Source: Paucilactobacillus suebicus DSM 5007 = KCTC 3549
Lineage (GTDB): Bacteria > Bacillota > Bacilli > Lactobacillales > Lactobacillaceae
NCBI RefSeq assembly: GCF_001434475.1
Contig: NZ_AZGF01000011.1
Location: 1 to 64,000 of the forward strand
Reading direction: 5' to 3'
DNA: 64,000 nucleotides
Position 1 is the first letter of the stretch; each line of letters opens with the position of its first letter. Shown piece by piece: positions 1 through 7,729 of the stretch. Below the pieces are notes generated by a model that did no database searches, was not told where the DNA came from, and was given only the letters and a program-made list of their open reading frames with translations. Both the position numbers and the translations under genes were made by a program.

Positions 1-24
1 AAACCACCCGTTTTACGGGTGGTT
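1..24 (-). terminator. Terminator hairpin downstream of lexA
   Basis: A 9-bp inverted repeat (arms 2-10 and 16-24, 5-nt loop) lies just past the lexA stop codon. Read on the minus strand, the second arm ends in T residues that run to the window edge, so the length of the U-tract cannot be judged. The position fits an intrinsic terminator for lexA. Confidence 0.7.
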
Positions 25-28
25 ATGA

Positions 29-655
29 TTAAAAAATGTCATCTCTGAATAGGCCGACAACACGTCCTAGAATTGTTACTTGGTTAAGAATTATTGGAGC
101 CATGGTGTCGTTCTCTGGTTGCAATCGATAATGATCAGATTCTTTAAAGAATCGCTTGCAAGTCGCTTCGTTATCCTCGTTCATAGCAATTACGATCTCG
201 CCATTGTTCGCATTTGTTTGTTTTCTCACGATCACTTTATCACCGGTTAAAATACCAGCATTTATCATACTTTCACCACGAATTGTGAGCATGAATAAAT
301 CATCATTGTCATTAATTGTTGGCGGAATTGGAAAGAAGTCAGTTGCTTCTTCAACAGCCAAGATTGGTTCTCCGGCAGTAACTACACCAAGCAACGGTAT
401 CTGCTCTTGATGTTTAACTACACCCAACGCGTCAAGGCCTTCGGGTGTTATTTCAAGTGCTCGTGGTTTTGTCGGATCTTTTTGCAACAATCCTTTTTTA
501 ATTAGTCTGTTAATATGTCCATGAACTGTGGATGTTGATGATAGATCAACCGCGGCACATATTTCACGAACTGTTGGCGGGTAACCCTGATCTGTTACTC
601 GTTCGTGAATAAAACGAAGAACCGCCATTTGCTTACTTTCTCCAGTTTTTGACAT
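29..655 (-). CDS. lexA: LexA SOS transcriptional repressor / self-cleaving protease
   Basis: Represses SOS genes and inactivates itself by RecA-stimulated autocleavage. The 208-residue protein has an N-terminal winged-helix DNA-binding domain (about 1-70) and a C-terminal S24 peptidase domain. Visible landmarks are the Ala94-Gly95 cleavage bond (VVTAGEP), catalytic Ser129 (RGESM) and catalytic Lys167 (ATCKRF). The start is placed at MSKTGESK; the frame stays open 38 codons further upstream, but that stretch runs through the SOS-box promoter region and does not look like LexA. A LexA box lies 60 nt upstream, implying autoregulation. It is divergent from ynzC, as in Bacillus subtilis. Function is very secure. 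Confidence 0.97.
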   Translation of the reverse strand: MSKTGESKQMAVLRFIHERVTDQGYPPTVREICAAVDLSSTSTVHGHINRLIKKGLLQKDPTKPRALEITPEGLDALGVVKHQEQIPLLGVVTAGEPILAVEEATDFFPIPPTINDNDDLFMLTIRGESMINAGILTGDKVIVRKQTNANNGEIVIAMNEDNEATCKRFFKESDHYRLQPENDTMAPIILNQVTILGRVVGLFRDDIF

Positions 656-714
656 GTAGACACCCCATTGAATAGCTTTAATATCATTACAGTACCATAC
701 ATTTGTCGAGATTT

Positions 715-728
715 CAAACGTGTGTTCG
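715..728 (-). promoter_or_regulatory. LexA operator (SOS box)
   Basis: The 14-bp site reads CGAACACACGTTTG on the minus strand. It matches the Gram-positive LexA consensus CGAAC-N4-GTTCG/C at 12-13 positions. It lies 60 nt upstream of the lexA start, inside the lexA-ynzC intergenic region, so autoregulation of lexA is the simplest reading. Shared control of ynzC is possible but not shown. Confidence 0.8.
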
Positions 729-821
729 CATTTCACTAAAAACTTGATCAATATACTTGAAGAGTACATGTGGAATGATTATGATTATAAAAGCCAAATG
801 TATAAGATTTGAGGTGATTAG

Positions 822-1073
822 ATGACTGAATCTCCAGAAGAAAAAGAATTAGTAGCAAGAATAAATGAGCTAGCCCATAAGGCTAAAAGTGTTGGGCTTA
901 CTGAAGAAGAAACTATTGAGAGAAAAAAACTTCGCAGTCAGTTTTTGGCAAATTTTCGGGCGTCATTTAAGAGTGATATTGAGATGATGCAGGTATTTGA
1001 TAAAAGCGGAAAAGAAGTAACTCCCAAAAAAGTTAAAGATATCCAAAGAAAACGTGGATTACGTGATGATTAA
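822..1073 (+). CDS. ynzC: DUF896 family protein (YnzC-like)
   Basis: An 83-residue, highly charged, mostly helical protein of the DUF896/YnzC family. The N-terminal half (SPEEKELVARINELAHKAK) forms the helical hairpin typical of the family, and the C-terminus is basic. Its molecular role is not established. In B. subtilis ynzC belongs to the SOS-controlled yneA-yneB-ynzC operon divergent from lexA. Here only ynzC is kept beside lexA, with no yneA cell-division inhibitor or yneB resolvase between them. The start is the ATG preceded by GAGGTGA. Family is confident; function is unknown. Confidence 0.9.
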   Translation: MTESPEEKELVARINELAHKAKSVGLTEEETIERKKLRSQFLANFRASFKSDIEMMQVFDKSGKEVTPKKVKDIQRKRGLRDD

Positions 1074-1108
1074 ATAAATTAGTGCATTATGTGAATTTTA
1101 TCTTTTCA

Positions 1109-1137
1109 TTGTGCCACTTTTTGTGTAACATTATATA
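1109..1137 (+). promoter_or_regulatory. Putative sigma-A promoter for yneF
   Basis: A TTGTGC -35 and a TATATA -10 are separated by 17 bp and lie about 25 nt before the yneF start. The spacing is ideal and the hexamers are moderate matches. Confidence 0.5.
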
Positions 1138-1162
1138 TTGAATTAGCAAAGGGGGATATAAA

Positions 1163-1387
1163 TTGGCAACCGGCGTTTGGATTTTAATTGTTGTTATTGC
1201 ATTGTTGATCGGTGCGGTAGCTGGATTTTTCATTGCTCGTAAATACATGGAAAATTATCTTAAAAATAACCCACCTATTAACGAAGACATGTTACGTACA
1301 ATGATGTTGCAAATGGGTCAAAAACCTTCTGCAAAGAAATTGCACCAAATGATGCAAGCAATGCAAGCACAATCTTCTAAGAAATAA
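1163..1387 (+). CDS. yneF: YneF family (UPF0154) small membrane protein
   Basis: A 74-residue protein with one N-terminal transmembrane helix (about residues 5-25, rich in Ile, Val, Ala and Gly), followed by a short cytoplasmic tail containing the family signature around [20 protein letters not shown] and a Gln/Met-rich end. This is the UPF0154/YneF family of Firmicutes, of unknown function. The start codon is TTG, with AAAGGGGG about 8 nt upstream. It appears to be a single-gene unit with its own promoter and a strong terminator shared with the opposing acyltransferase gene. Confidence 0.9.
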   Translation: MATGVWILIVVIALLIGAVAGFFIARKYMENYLKNNPPINEDMLRTMMLQMGQKPSAKKLHQMMQAMQAQSSKK

Positions 1388-1390
1388 AAA

Positions 1391-1415
1391 AAAGACCGGA
1401 TCATCCGGTCTTTTT
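1391..1415. terminator. Bidirectional intrinsic terminator between yneF and the acyltransferase gene
   Basis: The stem GACCGGA/TCCGGTC has a 3-nt loop and is flanked by A-rich sequence on the left and T-rich on the right. It can therefore terminate the plus-strand yneF and the minus-strand acyltransferase transcript, whose stop codon overlaps its right edge. Confidence 0.85.
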
Positions 1416-2043
1416 ATTTTTCTTTTTTTTCTGGGATCTCGTAATGAAATTCTGGATTAATTTGCTTATCTAACTTGTCAAAAGCTGATTTCATTTCTGA
1501 TTCAACTACTGCTTGATTTTCATCAGAAAGTTTCATCTTTCTGTCAATGTTAATTGGTTCTCCGAAAGCAACAGTTGTTTGCTGGCGTGAAAATAGAGCT
1601 TTGAAAGACAATGGGCCTTGGTATACTGTGGGAATGATCGGAACGTTTGCCATTTTTGCAATTACCACTGCGCCACCCTTAAGGTCATCAGAATAACGAG
1701 AACCGCTGGGAAAAATGATTGTTGATAAATCTGAATTTCTTAATAGTCGGACGGGCTTTTTGATCACTGAAGGACCAGGATTGTCTCGGTCAACGGGATA
1801 CCCATTGACATGGTTTAAAATGAATCTAATAATGGGATTCTTAAACAACTCTTTTTTTGCCATGAAGCTGAATTTTTTTGGTGAGGCAGCGAGAGCATAA
1901 TAAACCGGGTCAAACCACGTTCGGTGAGGGCCAACTAAAATATAGTTACCCTTTGGTAAATTTTCTCTGTTTAAATAGTGCGGTTTACCATTAATGATAA
2001 ACAACAATGCGCGAATTATTACGCGTAAAAAAGAATAAAGCAT
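1414..2043 (-). CDS. plsC: 1-acyl-sn-glycerol-3-phosphate acyltransferase family protein (PlsC-like)
   Basis: Predicted to transfer an acyl chain to lysophosphatidic acid at the membrane, giving phosphatidic acid. The 209-residue protein has an N-terminal hydrophobic segment (about 1-18), the HX4D catalytic motif at His40-Asp45 (HRTWFD) and block III at 111-116 (FPSGSR). The usual Glu of FPEGTR is Ser here, a known variable position in this broad family that may alter substrate choice. Block IV (VPIIPTVY) follows. The start is supported by GTAGGAG upstream. It is a monocistronic gene facing its neighbours. PlsC-fold is secure; exact substrate less so. Confidence 0.85.
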   Translation of the reverse strand: MLYSFLRVIIRALLFIINGKPHYLNRENLPKGNYILVGPHRTWFDPVYYALAASPKKFSFMAKKELFKNPIIRFILNHVNGYPVDRDNPGPSVIKKPVRLLRNSDLSTIIFPSGSRYSDDLKGGAVVIAKMANVPIIPTVYQGPLSFKALFSRQQTTVAFGEPINIDRKMKLSDENQAVVESEMKSAFDKLDKQINPEFHYEIPEKKEK

Positions 2044-2145
2044 ACATTATACTCCTACAATAGTTTTGGTGCTGTTGTAATTCACACAGTTAAGTATGCA
2101 AAAAAAAATGTCAACTTGCAAGCAACATTATCAGAGGTGAATAAA

Positions 2146-2913
2146 ATGGATGAAGATCAATTCAAATATATTAAGGATGATGAAAGGATTGACCAGCTTT
2201 ATAGCCAAAATGTGCAAATTATCCAGAGTCCATCCGTCTTTTCCTTTTCCTTAGACGCAGTTTTACTGGCTGATTTTGTCCGGCCAAATTTTAAAAAGGC
2301 AAACTTATGCGTAGATCTATGCGCTGGCAACGGTGCGGTTGGGCTTTTTTTAAATGATAAGATTGCTGGTAAAATTTACGAGGTCGAAATTCAGCCTAAA
2401 TTGGCAGATATGGCAAGTAGAAGTATTGATCTTAATCATTTGACGGACAGATACGAAGTGTTACAGATGGATATTGCTGATGTTTACTCGAAAATCAAAA
2501 AAGATTCGGTCGACGTAGTTGTTTGTAATCCTCCTTATTTTGGCGATTTGCCAACCAGTAAAAAGAATCCAAATTCCTATTTAGCAATTGCTAGACATGA
2601 AATCAAAACTAATTTTGGCATTGTTGCTAGTAGAATGAGCGGACTTTTAAAAATGAATGGACATGGTTATTTAGTTCATCGTCCAGACAGATTGAGTGAG
2701 ATATTATCAACCTTGTCGTTACATCGATTGGAACCAAAAAGAATCAGATTTATCCATCCTAAAAAAGAGAGGGATGCCAATATGGTCCTAATAGAAGTCA
2801 TTAAAGATGGCAAGCCTGGTGGTTTGAAAATTATTCCTCCTTTAGTCGTGTCTGGTGACAATGATGAGTACGGATTGGAAGTAAGTGAGTTGCTGTATGG
2901 AAAACACAAATAA
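2146..2913 (+). CDS. trmN6: tRNA1(Val) (adenine-N6)-methyltransferase-like protein (TrmN6/YabB family)
   Basis: A Rossmann-fold SAM-dependent methyltransferase of 255 residues. Motif I is DLCAGNGAVG (57-66). The N6-adenine/exocyclic amine signature NPPYF is at 128-132. The sequence around QSPSVFSFSLDAVLLADF is typical of the TrmN6/YfiC/YabB group, which methylates A37 of tRNA-Val in Escherichia coli. The ATG start follows AGAGGTGA; an upstream in-frame TTG lacks a ribosome binding site. It overlaps the GIY-YIG gene by 17 nt, the same pairing as yabB-yazA in Bacillus. The methyltransferase family is certain; the tRNA target is inferred by homology. Confidence 0.88.
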   Translation: MDEDQFKYIKDDERIDQLYSQNVQIIQSPSVFSFSLDAVLLADFVRPNFKKANLCVDLCAGNGAVGLFLNDKIAGKIYEVEIQPKLADMASRSIDLNHLTDRYEVLQMDIADVYSKIKKDSVDVVVCNPPYFGDLPTSKKNPNSYLAIARHEIKTNFGIVASRMSGLLKMNGHGYLVHRPDRLSEILSTLSLHRLEPKRIRFIHPKKERDANMVLIEVIKDGKPGGLKIIPPLVVSGDNDEYGLEVSELLYGKHK

Positions 2914-3187
2914 AGCTTATTATTTTTACGTGATTTATTGTGCGGACGATACTTTTTATGGTGGTTTTTCGACAAATGTTCTAAAACGATTTGAAAAGCA
3001 TCAACAACGCGAGGGTGCTAAGTACACAAAGGTTAAAAAAAGGCATCCGTTGCATTTAATTTATTCTGAGCGATTTAATACCAAGTCAGAGGCGTTAAGT
3101 GCTGAATATCATTTTAAGCACCAAACGAGACATGCTAAGGAGCTTTTTTTGGCAAGTAAAGGTATTCATTGGCAAATTTTCACTTAA
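2897..3187 (+). CDS. GIY-YIG domain protein (YazA/YhbQ-like)
   Basis: A 96-residue single-domain member of the GIY-YIG nuclease superfamily (UPF0213/YazA group). The hallmark is YYFYVIYCADDTFYGG near the N-terminus, followed by a conserved Arg (KRFEKH) and a Glu in the TKSEALSAEYHFK helix. Members of this group bind or cut structured DNA in vitro, but the cellular role is unclear. It starts at an ATG inside the end of trmN6 and is translationally coupled to it. Nothing suggests a homing endonuclease: there is no DNA-binding extension and no intron context. Confidence 0.88.
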   Translation: MENTNKAYYFYVIYCADDTFYGGFSTNVLKRFEKHQQREGAKYTKVKKRHPLHLIYSERFNTKSEALSAEYHFKHQTRHAKELFLASKGIHWQIFT

Positions 3188-3263
3188 CAATGAGAACGTT
3201 TTAAATGCTTATTGAAGTGTGTTTTGATACAATAATAGTATCTAAGTGGAGGTGCTTGCCAAA

Positions 3264-4256
3264 ATGAAAATTATTGGTTACGGAATTCGTCAAGATGAAC
3301 GACAATTTGTTGAACAATGGTCCAGTCAAAATGGTATCGGTGTCAAAATGACGGCTGAGTTGTTGACGGCTGAAACGGTTGATCAAGCGTCCGGGTATGA
3401 TGGTATTGTGGCGTTTCAACAGCTAGCATATTCTGATGAACTTTTGGAAAAAATGGATCAGTTGGGTATTCATAATTTGTCGCTAAGAAACGTTGGTGTG
3501 GACAATATTAACCTGGAAAAAGCCACATCATTAGGTATCAAAGTTACTAACGTTCCTGTATACTCACCAGAAGCTATTGCTGAGTTTACTGTGACTCAAT
3601 TGATGCAGTTGCTTCGTCGGTCGAAGGAGTATGCTCGTAAATTTAGTAACCATGATTTTCGGTGGGCTCCGCAAATTTCAAAGGAACTAAACCAGCAGAC
3701 AGTAGGCGTGATTGGAACTGGGCATATTGGTAGAAGTGCAATTAAGATTTTTCAAGGATTTGGAGCGAAAGTTATTGCATATGATGCCTTTCATAATAAA
3801 GAGATCGAATCTCAGGGCTTGTATGTTGATTCTCTGAGTGATATTTATAAACAGGCGACTGTCATTACGTTGCATATACCGCTTTTTCCGGAAACGGAAC
3901 ATATGCTCGATCGTGAAGCATTTAACCAAATGAACGATGGAGTCTTTATTATTAATGCCGCACGTGGACCATTAATTGATGAATCAGCGTTGATTGAGGC
4001 ACTTGATAGTGGCAAAGTTGGAGGAGCCGCCCTAGATGTGATGGAAGATGAAACGAAGGTATTTAATCAAGATCTAGGTAAACAGGAAATAAATTATCCA
4101 GCGTTTAATAACTTGTTTGAAAGGGATAATGTGTTAATTTCACCGCACACTGCTTTTTATACTGATGTTGCAGTTAAGAACATGGTGAATATTAGTTTGA
4201 ATAACAACAAGCAGTTATTTGAAACAGGAACTGCCGATAATTTGGTTGAAAAGTAA
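3264..4256 (+). CDS. D-2-hydroxyacid dehydrogenase, D-lactate dehydrogenase-like
   Basis: An NAD-dependent enzyme reducing a 2-keto acid, probably pyruvate or a branched-chain keto acid, to the D-hydroxy acid. The 330-residue protein has the NAD-binding GTGHIG at 151-156 and the catalytic triad Arg234 (NAARGPL), Glu263 and His295 (SPHTAFYT). RNVGVDNI near residues 76-82 and VPVYSPEAIAEF resemble both Lactobacillus LdhD and D-2-hydroxyisocaproate dehydrogenase. Substrate preference cannot be decided by eye. The ATG follows GGAGGTG; an upstream in-frame GTG lies inside that site and is rejected. It is a single-gene unit with a terminator. Confidence 0.87.
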   Translation: MKIIGYGIRQDERQFVEQWSSQNGIGVKMTAELLTAETVDQASGYDGIVAFQQLAYSDELLEKMDQLGIHNLSLRNVGVDNINLEKATSLGIKVTNVPVYSPEAIAEFTVTQLMQLLRRSKEYARKFSNHDFRWAPQISKELNQQTVGVIGTGHIGRSAIKIFQGFGAKVIAYDAFHNKEIESQGLYVDSLSDIYKQATVITLHIPLFPETEHMLDREAFNQMNDGVFIINAARGPLIDESALIEALDSGKVGGAALDVMEDETKVFNQDLGKQEINYPAFNNLFERDNVLISPHTAFYTDVAVKNMVNISLNNNKQLFETGTADNLVEK

Positions 4257-4266
4257 TATTTAATAT

Positions 4267-4296
4267 AAAAAGGCTTGCGTTGTCCAAGCCTTTTTT
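4267..4296 (+). terminator. Intrinsic terminator after the D-hydroxyacid dehydrogenase gene
   Basis: The stem AAGGCTTG/CAAGCCTT has a 7-nt loop and is followed by a run of T. The downstream rpsB promoter overlaps this element. Confidence 0.88.
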
Positions 4297-4303
4297 GTAT
4301 ACT
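4275..4303 (+). promoter_or_regulatory. Putative rpsB promoter overlapping the upstream terminator
   Basis: TTGCGT and TATACT are separated by 17 bp. The -35 hexamer lies in the terminator stem-loop of the preceding gene. A start near 4310 would give rpsB a leader of about 105 nt. Confidence 0.6.
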
Positions 4304-4340
4304 AATTAGCGGTGGTTAAGCCAATTCACACCCAGTTGGA

Positions 4341-4375
4341 TGATGGTGAATGTGCTCGGGAGAGTTTCACCATCA
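4341..4375 (+). promoter_or_regulatory. Hairpin in the rpsB 5' leader, candidate S2 autoregulatory element
   Basis: A perfect 10-bp stem (TGATGGTGAA paired with TTCACCATCA) encloses a 15-nt loop and lies 40 nt upstream of the rpsB start codon. No U-tract follows, so it is not a terminator. Ribosomal protein leaders often bind their own product, and rpsB autoregulation by S2 is known in E. coli. The match here is only structural, so the role is inferred. Confidence 0.5.
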
Positions 4376-4415
4376 GTTGAAGGTTGGGGAGGAAAAACAT
4401 TTTGGAGGTATTTTC

Positions 4416-5207
4416 ATGTCAGTTATTAGCATGAAGCAGTTGTTAGAAGCAGGTGTTCACTTTGGACACCAAACACGTCGTTGGAATCCTAAGATGAAGC
4501 CATACATCTTTACAGAACGTAATGGTATTTACATCATTGATTTACAAAAGACTGTTAAAATGATCGATTCAGCATACAACTTTGTTAAGGATGCTGCTGC
4601 AGATGATGGTGTTATCTTGTTTGTTGGTACAAAGAAGCAAGCACAGGACGCTATTGAAGAAGAAGCTACTCGTGCAGGTCAGTACTACGTTAACCATCGT
4701 TGGTTAGGTGGTACTTTGACTAACTGGGACACAATTCAAACACGTATTAAGCATCTTAAGGATTTAAAGAAGATGTCAGAAGACGGCAGTTTTGATGTTC
4801 TTCCTAAGAAAGAAGTAGCATTATTAACTAAGCAACGTGAGAAGCTTGAAAAGTTCTTGGGTGGTATTGAAGATATGCCTCGCATCCCAGATGTGATTTT
4901 TATCGTTGATCCTCACAAGGAACAGATTGCTGTTAAGGAAGCACAAAAGCTTAACATTCCTATCGTGGCCATGGTTGATACCAACACTGACCCAGATGAT
5001 ATTGATGTTATCATTCCTTCAAACGATGATGCTATTCGTGCCGTTCGTTTGATTACTTCAAAGATGGCAGATGCTGTTATCGAAGGCAACCAAGGTTCTG
5101 ATGATCAAGCTGCTCAACAAGCAACAGCTGAACCAGAACAGGAAGCTGAAAAAGAAGTATCTGGCAAGTCATTGGCAGACTTGAAGAAGACTGTTGAAGG
5201 CAAGTAA
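4416..5207 (+). CDS. rpsB: 30S ribosomal protein S2
   Basis: S2 of the small ribosomal subunit, which helps hold S1 and the mRNA platform. The 263-residue protein shows the family start [19 protein letters not shown], the [10 protein letters not shown] segment and the [13 protein letters not shown] region. The C-terminus is extended by an acidic, Gln-rich tail, as in other lactobacilli. The start is fixed by GGAGG 8 nt upstream; the frame is open further upstream but only through the structured leader. It is followed by tsf in the universal order, with a terminator-like hairpin between the two. Confidence 0.98.
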   Translation: MSVISMKQLLEAGVHFGHQTRRWNPKMKPYIFTERNGIYIIDLQKTVKMIDSAYNFVKDAAADDGVILFVGTKKQAQDAIEEEATRAGQYYVNHRWLGGTLTNWDTIQTRIKHLKDLKKMSEDGSFDVLPKKEVALLTKQREKLEKFLGGIEDMPRIPDVIFIVDPHKEQIAVKEAQKLNIPIVAMVDTNTDPDDIDVIIPSNDDAIRAVRLITSKMADAVIEGNQGSDDQAAQQATAEPEQEAEKEVSGKSLADLKKTVEGK

Positions 5208-5238
5208 TACAAATTTTAAATATTAATAATTATGACTT

Positions 5239-5296
5239 AGGCTGTTTCATTGTGATTAGGACCGTATTGGCCTGAGAGCAAGAAACGCCTTTTTTT
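5239..5296 (+). terminator. Terminator/attenuator between rpsB and tsf
   Basis: Outer arms AGGCTGTTTC (5239-5248) and GAAACGCCT (5282-5290) pair with one bulge. A second small hairpin (AGGACC with GGCCT) forms within the loop. Seven T residues follow. It would separate or modulate expression of tsf relative to rpsB. No obvious promoter for tsf alone lies between it and the tsf start, so partial read-through is likely. Confidence 0.6.
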
Positions 5297-5323
5297 GTCA
5301 CTAAAAATAAGGAGATTATCAAA

Positions 5324-6202
5324 ATGGCAGAAATTAAAGCAGCACAAGTAATGGACTTACGTAAGAAAACAGGCGTTGGAATGATGGATGCTAAAAAGGC
5401 ATTAGTTGCAACGGATGGAGATATGGAGAAAGCTATCGATTTTCTTCGTGAAAAGGGGATGGCTAAGGCTGCAAAGAAGAGTGACCGTGTAGCTGCGGAA
5501 GGTTTAACTGATATCAAGGTTAGCGGTAATACTGCAGCAATCGTTGAAGTTAATTCTGAAACCGATTTTGTTTCTGGTGGAGATCAATTTAAAGATCTTA
5601 TCACGAAAGTAACAACTAAAATTGCTGAAAATGCTCCTGCTGATGTTGAAGCAGCACTTGCATTGTCAACAGACAATGGTACATTAAATGACGATTTGAT
5701 TCAAACGACTCAAGTAACAGGTGAAAAGGTTAGTCTTCGCCGTTTTACTGTTATTAAGAAGAATGATGATCAAACATTTGGTGCTTATTTGCACATGGGT
5801 GGTCGCATTGGTGCACTTGTGTTATTGGATGGTGCAGATGAAGAGACCGCTAAGGATGTTGCAATGCATGTGGCCGCAGTAAACCCAGAATTCGTTTCAC
5901 GCAATGATATTCCACAAGATCGTTTGGACCATGAACGTGAAGTTTTGACTATCGAAGCACAAAATGAAGGTAAACCAGCCAACATCGTTGACAAAATGGT
6001 TGAAGGTCGTTTAAACAAATTCTTGTCAGAAATTAGTTTGGCAGACCAAGAATTTGTTAAGGATCCTGATATCACTGTTGCTAAGTACGTTGCTTCAAAG
6101 GGTGGCAAGCTGAAGTCATTTGTTCGTTATGAAGTTGGCGAAGGTATCGAAAAGAAGGCCGATAACTTTGTTGAAGAAGTAATGGGACAAATCAAGGATT
6201 AG
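5324..6202 (+). CDS. tsf: Translation elongation factor Ts
   Basis: Guanine nucleotide exchange factor that recycles EF-Tu-GDP. The 292-residue protein has the N-terminal UBA-like domain ([22 protein letters not shown], about 6-27), the TDFV motif that contacts EF-Tu (SETDFVSGG, about 78-86) and two core subdomains. Length is normal. The ATG follows AAGGAGAT. It sits after rpsB in the standard order and ends with its own terminator. Confidence 0.98.
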   Translation: MAEIKAAQVMDLRKKTGVGMMDAKKALVATDGDMEKAIDFLREKGMAKAAKKSDRVAAEGLTDIKVSGNTAAIVEVNSETDFVSGGDQFKDLITKVTTKIAENAPADVEAALALSTDNGTLNDDLIQTTQVTGEKVSLRRFTVIKKNDDQTFGAYLHMGGRIGALVLLDGADEETAKDVAMHVAAVNPEFVSRNDIPQDRLDHEREVLTIEAQNEGKPANIVDKMVEGRLNKFLSEISLADQEFVKDPDITVAKYVASKGGKLKSFVRYEVGEGIEKKADNFVEEVMGQIKD

Positions 6203-6211
6203 TTTATTTGG

Positions 6212-6237
6212 GGCGTACGGTTAGTACGTCTTTTTTT
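6212..6237 (+). terminator. Intrinsic terminator after tsf
   Basis: The stem GGCGTAC/GTACGTC, with one G-T pair and a 5-nt loop, is followed by seven T residues. Confidence 0.85.
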
Positions 6238-6288
6238 CTGAAGTGTACGTGTTTTAGATGGAATAAAGTCCTGTAGGAGGAACAATCA

Positions 6289-7026
6289 ATGAGTGACATG
6301 AAATATAAACGAGTAATCCTTAAATTGAGCGGCGAAGCATTAGCCGGTGACAAAGGATTTGGCATTAACCCGCCAGTTATCAAAACAGTTGCAGAGGAAT
6401 TGAAACAAGTTCATGAAATGGGCGTACAAATTGCTATCGTTGTTGGTGGTGGAAATATGTGGCGTGGGGAAGCTGGAGCTCAAATGGGCATGGAGCGGGC
6501 TCAAGCAGACTACGTTGGAATGCTTGCTACTATCATGAATGCTCTTGCACTACAGGACAGTCTAGAATCAATTGATGTGCCCACTAGGGTTCAGACTTCA
6601 ATTGAAATGCGACAAATTGCTGAACCGTATATTCGTCGGAAAGCAATTCGTCATCTTGAGAAAGATCGCATTGTTATTTTTGCTGGTGGTACTGGTAGCC
6701 CATACTTCTCAACTGATACAACTGCCGCACTTAGAGCTGCAGAAATCAATGCTGATGCTATTTTAATGGCCAAGAATGGTGTTGATGGCGTTTATTCTGC
6801 CGATCCAAATAAGGATGCAAATGCGGTTAAGTTTGAAACTTTGTCGCATTTTGATATCATTGAAAAGAACCTAAATGTTATGGATTCTACTGCAAGTTCC
6901 CTGTCAATGGATAACAACATCCCATTGGTTGTGTTTAACTTAAATAAATCCGGTAACATTATGCGTGTTGTTCGTGGTGAAAAAATTGGAACAACGGTTG
7001 GAGGAGATCAAGATGGCAACAAGTAA
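6289..7026 (+). CDS. pyrH: UMP kinase
   Basis: Phosphorylates UMP to UDP with ATP in pyrimidine nucleotide synthesis. It belongs to the hexameric bacterial amino-acid-kinase fold, not the eukaryotic UMP/CMP kinase family. The 245-residue protein shows LKLSGEAL near the N-terminus, [10 protein letters not shown] for phosphate binding, [14 protein letters not shown] for the acceptor and [12 protein letters not shown] for ATP. TAGGAGGA precedes the ATG. Its last 14 nt overlap frr, so the two are translationally coupled. Confidence 0.97.
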   Translation: MSDMKYKRVILKLSGEALAGDKGFGINPPVIKTVAEELKQVHEMGVQIAIVVGGGNMWRGEAGAQMGMERAQADYVGMLATIMNALALQDSLESIDVPTRVQTSIEMRQIAEPYIRRKAIRHLEKDRIVIFAGGTGSPYFSTDTTAALRAAEINADAILMAKNGVDGVYSADPNKDANAVKFETLSHFDIIEKNLNVMDSTASSLSMDNNIPLVVFNLNKSGNIMRVVRGEKIGTTVGGDQDGNK

Positions 7027-7576
7027 AGAAATATTATCTGAAGCTAAAAATAAAATGGAAAAGTCTGCAGATTCATTACAGCGTGAGCTAGGAAATATTC
7101 GTGCTGGCAGAGCTAATGCAAGTATTCTAAACCGTGTATCGGTTGATTATTACGGTGCTCAAACACCGATTAACCAAGTTGCATCAATTTCGATTCCAGA
7201 AGCTCGTATGTTGTTAATTACACCATACGACAAGACGCAATTGGAGAGTATCGAACAAGCAATCTTTGCTTCGGATTTAGGTTTAACTCCGGCGAATGAC
7301 GGTAGTGCAATTCGACTATCAATTCCTCAATTAACTGAGGATCGTCGTAAAGAATTAGTTAAAGATGTTAAAGCACAAACTGAACAGGCCAAAGTTGCGG
7401 TTAGAAATATTCGCCGCGATGCAATGGATGCCTTGAAAAAAGGCAACAAGGCTGGTGATTTCAATGACGATGAATTTCATGATTTGGAAGATCAAGTTCA
7501 AAAATTAACTGATGGTGGTATTAAGAATCTAGAGCAAGTTGAAGCCGATAAGGATAAAGAATTACTACAAGGATAA
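7013..7576 (+). CDS. frr: Ribosome recycling factor
   Basis: With EF-G, splits post-termination ribosomes. It has 187 residues, the usual family length. Family landmarks are [13 protein letters not shown] (about 25-37), [14 protein letters not shown] and the C-terminal helix [11 protein letters not shown]. The ATG lies 5 nt after a GGAGGAGA site located inside pyrH. An upstream in-frame start would give an N-terminal extension absent from the family. It ends at a strong terminator. Confidence 0.97.
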   Translation: MATSKEILSEAKNKMEKSADSLQRELGNIRAGRANASILNRVSVDYYGAQTPINQVASISIPEARMLLITPYDKTQLESIEQAIFASDLGLTPANDGSAIRLSIPQLTEDRRKELVKDVKAQTEQAKVAVRNIRRDAMDALKKGNKAGDFNDDEFHDLEDQVQKLTDGGIKNLEQVEADKDKELLQG

Positions 7577-7584
7577 TTAATACT

Positions 7585-7632
7585 TCCCCCTAAAGTTGGG
7601 CGTGGTTCGCCCATCGATAGGGGGATTTTTTA
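7585..7632 (+). terminator. Intrinsic terminator after frr
   Basis: The outer stem TCCCCCTA/TAGGGGGA encloses a second stem (GGGCG/CGCCC). A run of T follows. It closes the pyrH-frr unit before uppS. Confidence 0.88.
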
Positions 7633-7729
7633 ATTAAATAATTGTTACGGGTATCATCAGGCCTAGTTTGTCTATGCTTTTTTTGATAGAATATGTTGTA
7701 TTCGATTTAACACGATTGGAGAGACAGGT

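Noticed and set aside
656-769. N-terminal extension of LexA by 38 codons
   Set aside because: It runs through the SOS box and lacks similarity to LexA; MSKTGESK is the family-like start.
2897-3187. GIY-YIG protein as a homing endonuclease and sign of a mobile element
   Set aside because: It is the small stand-alone YazA-type domain in its usual place beside the TrmN6-like gene, without intron or terminal repeats.
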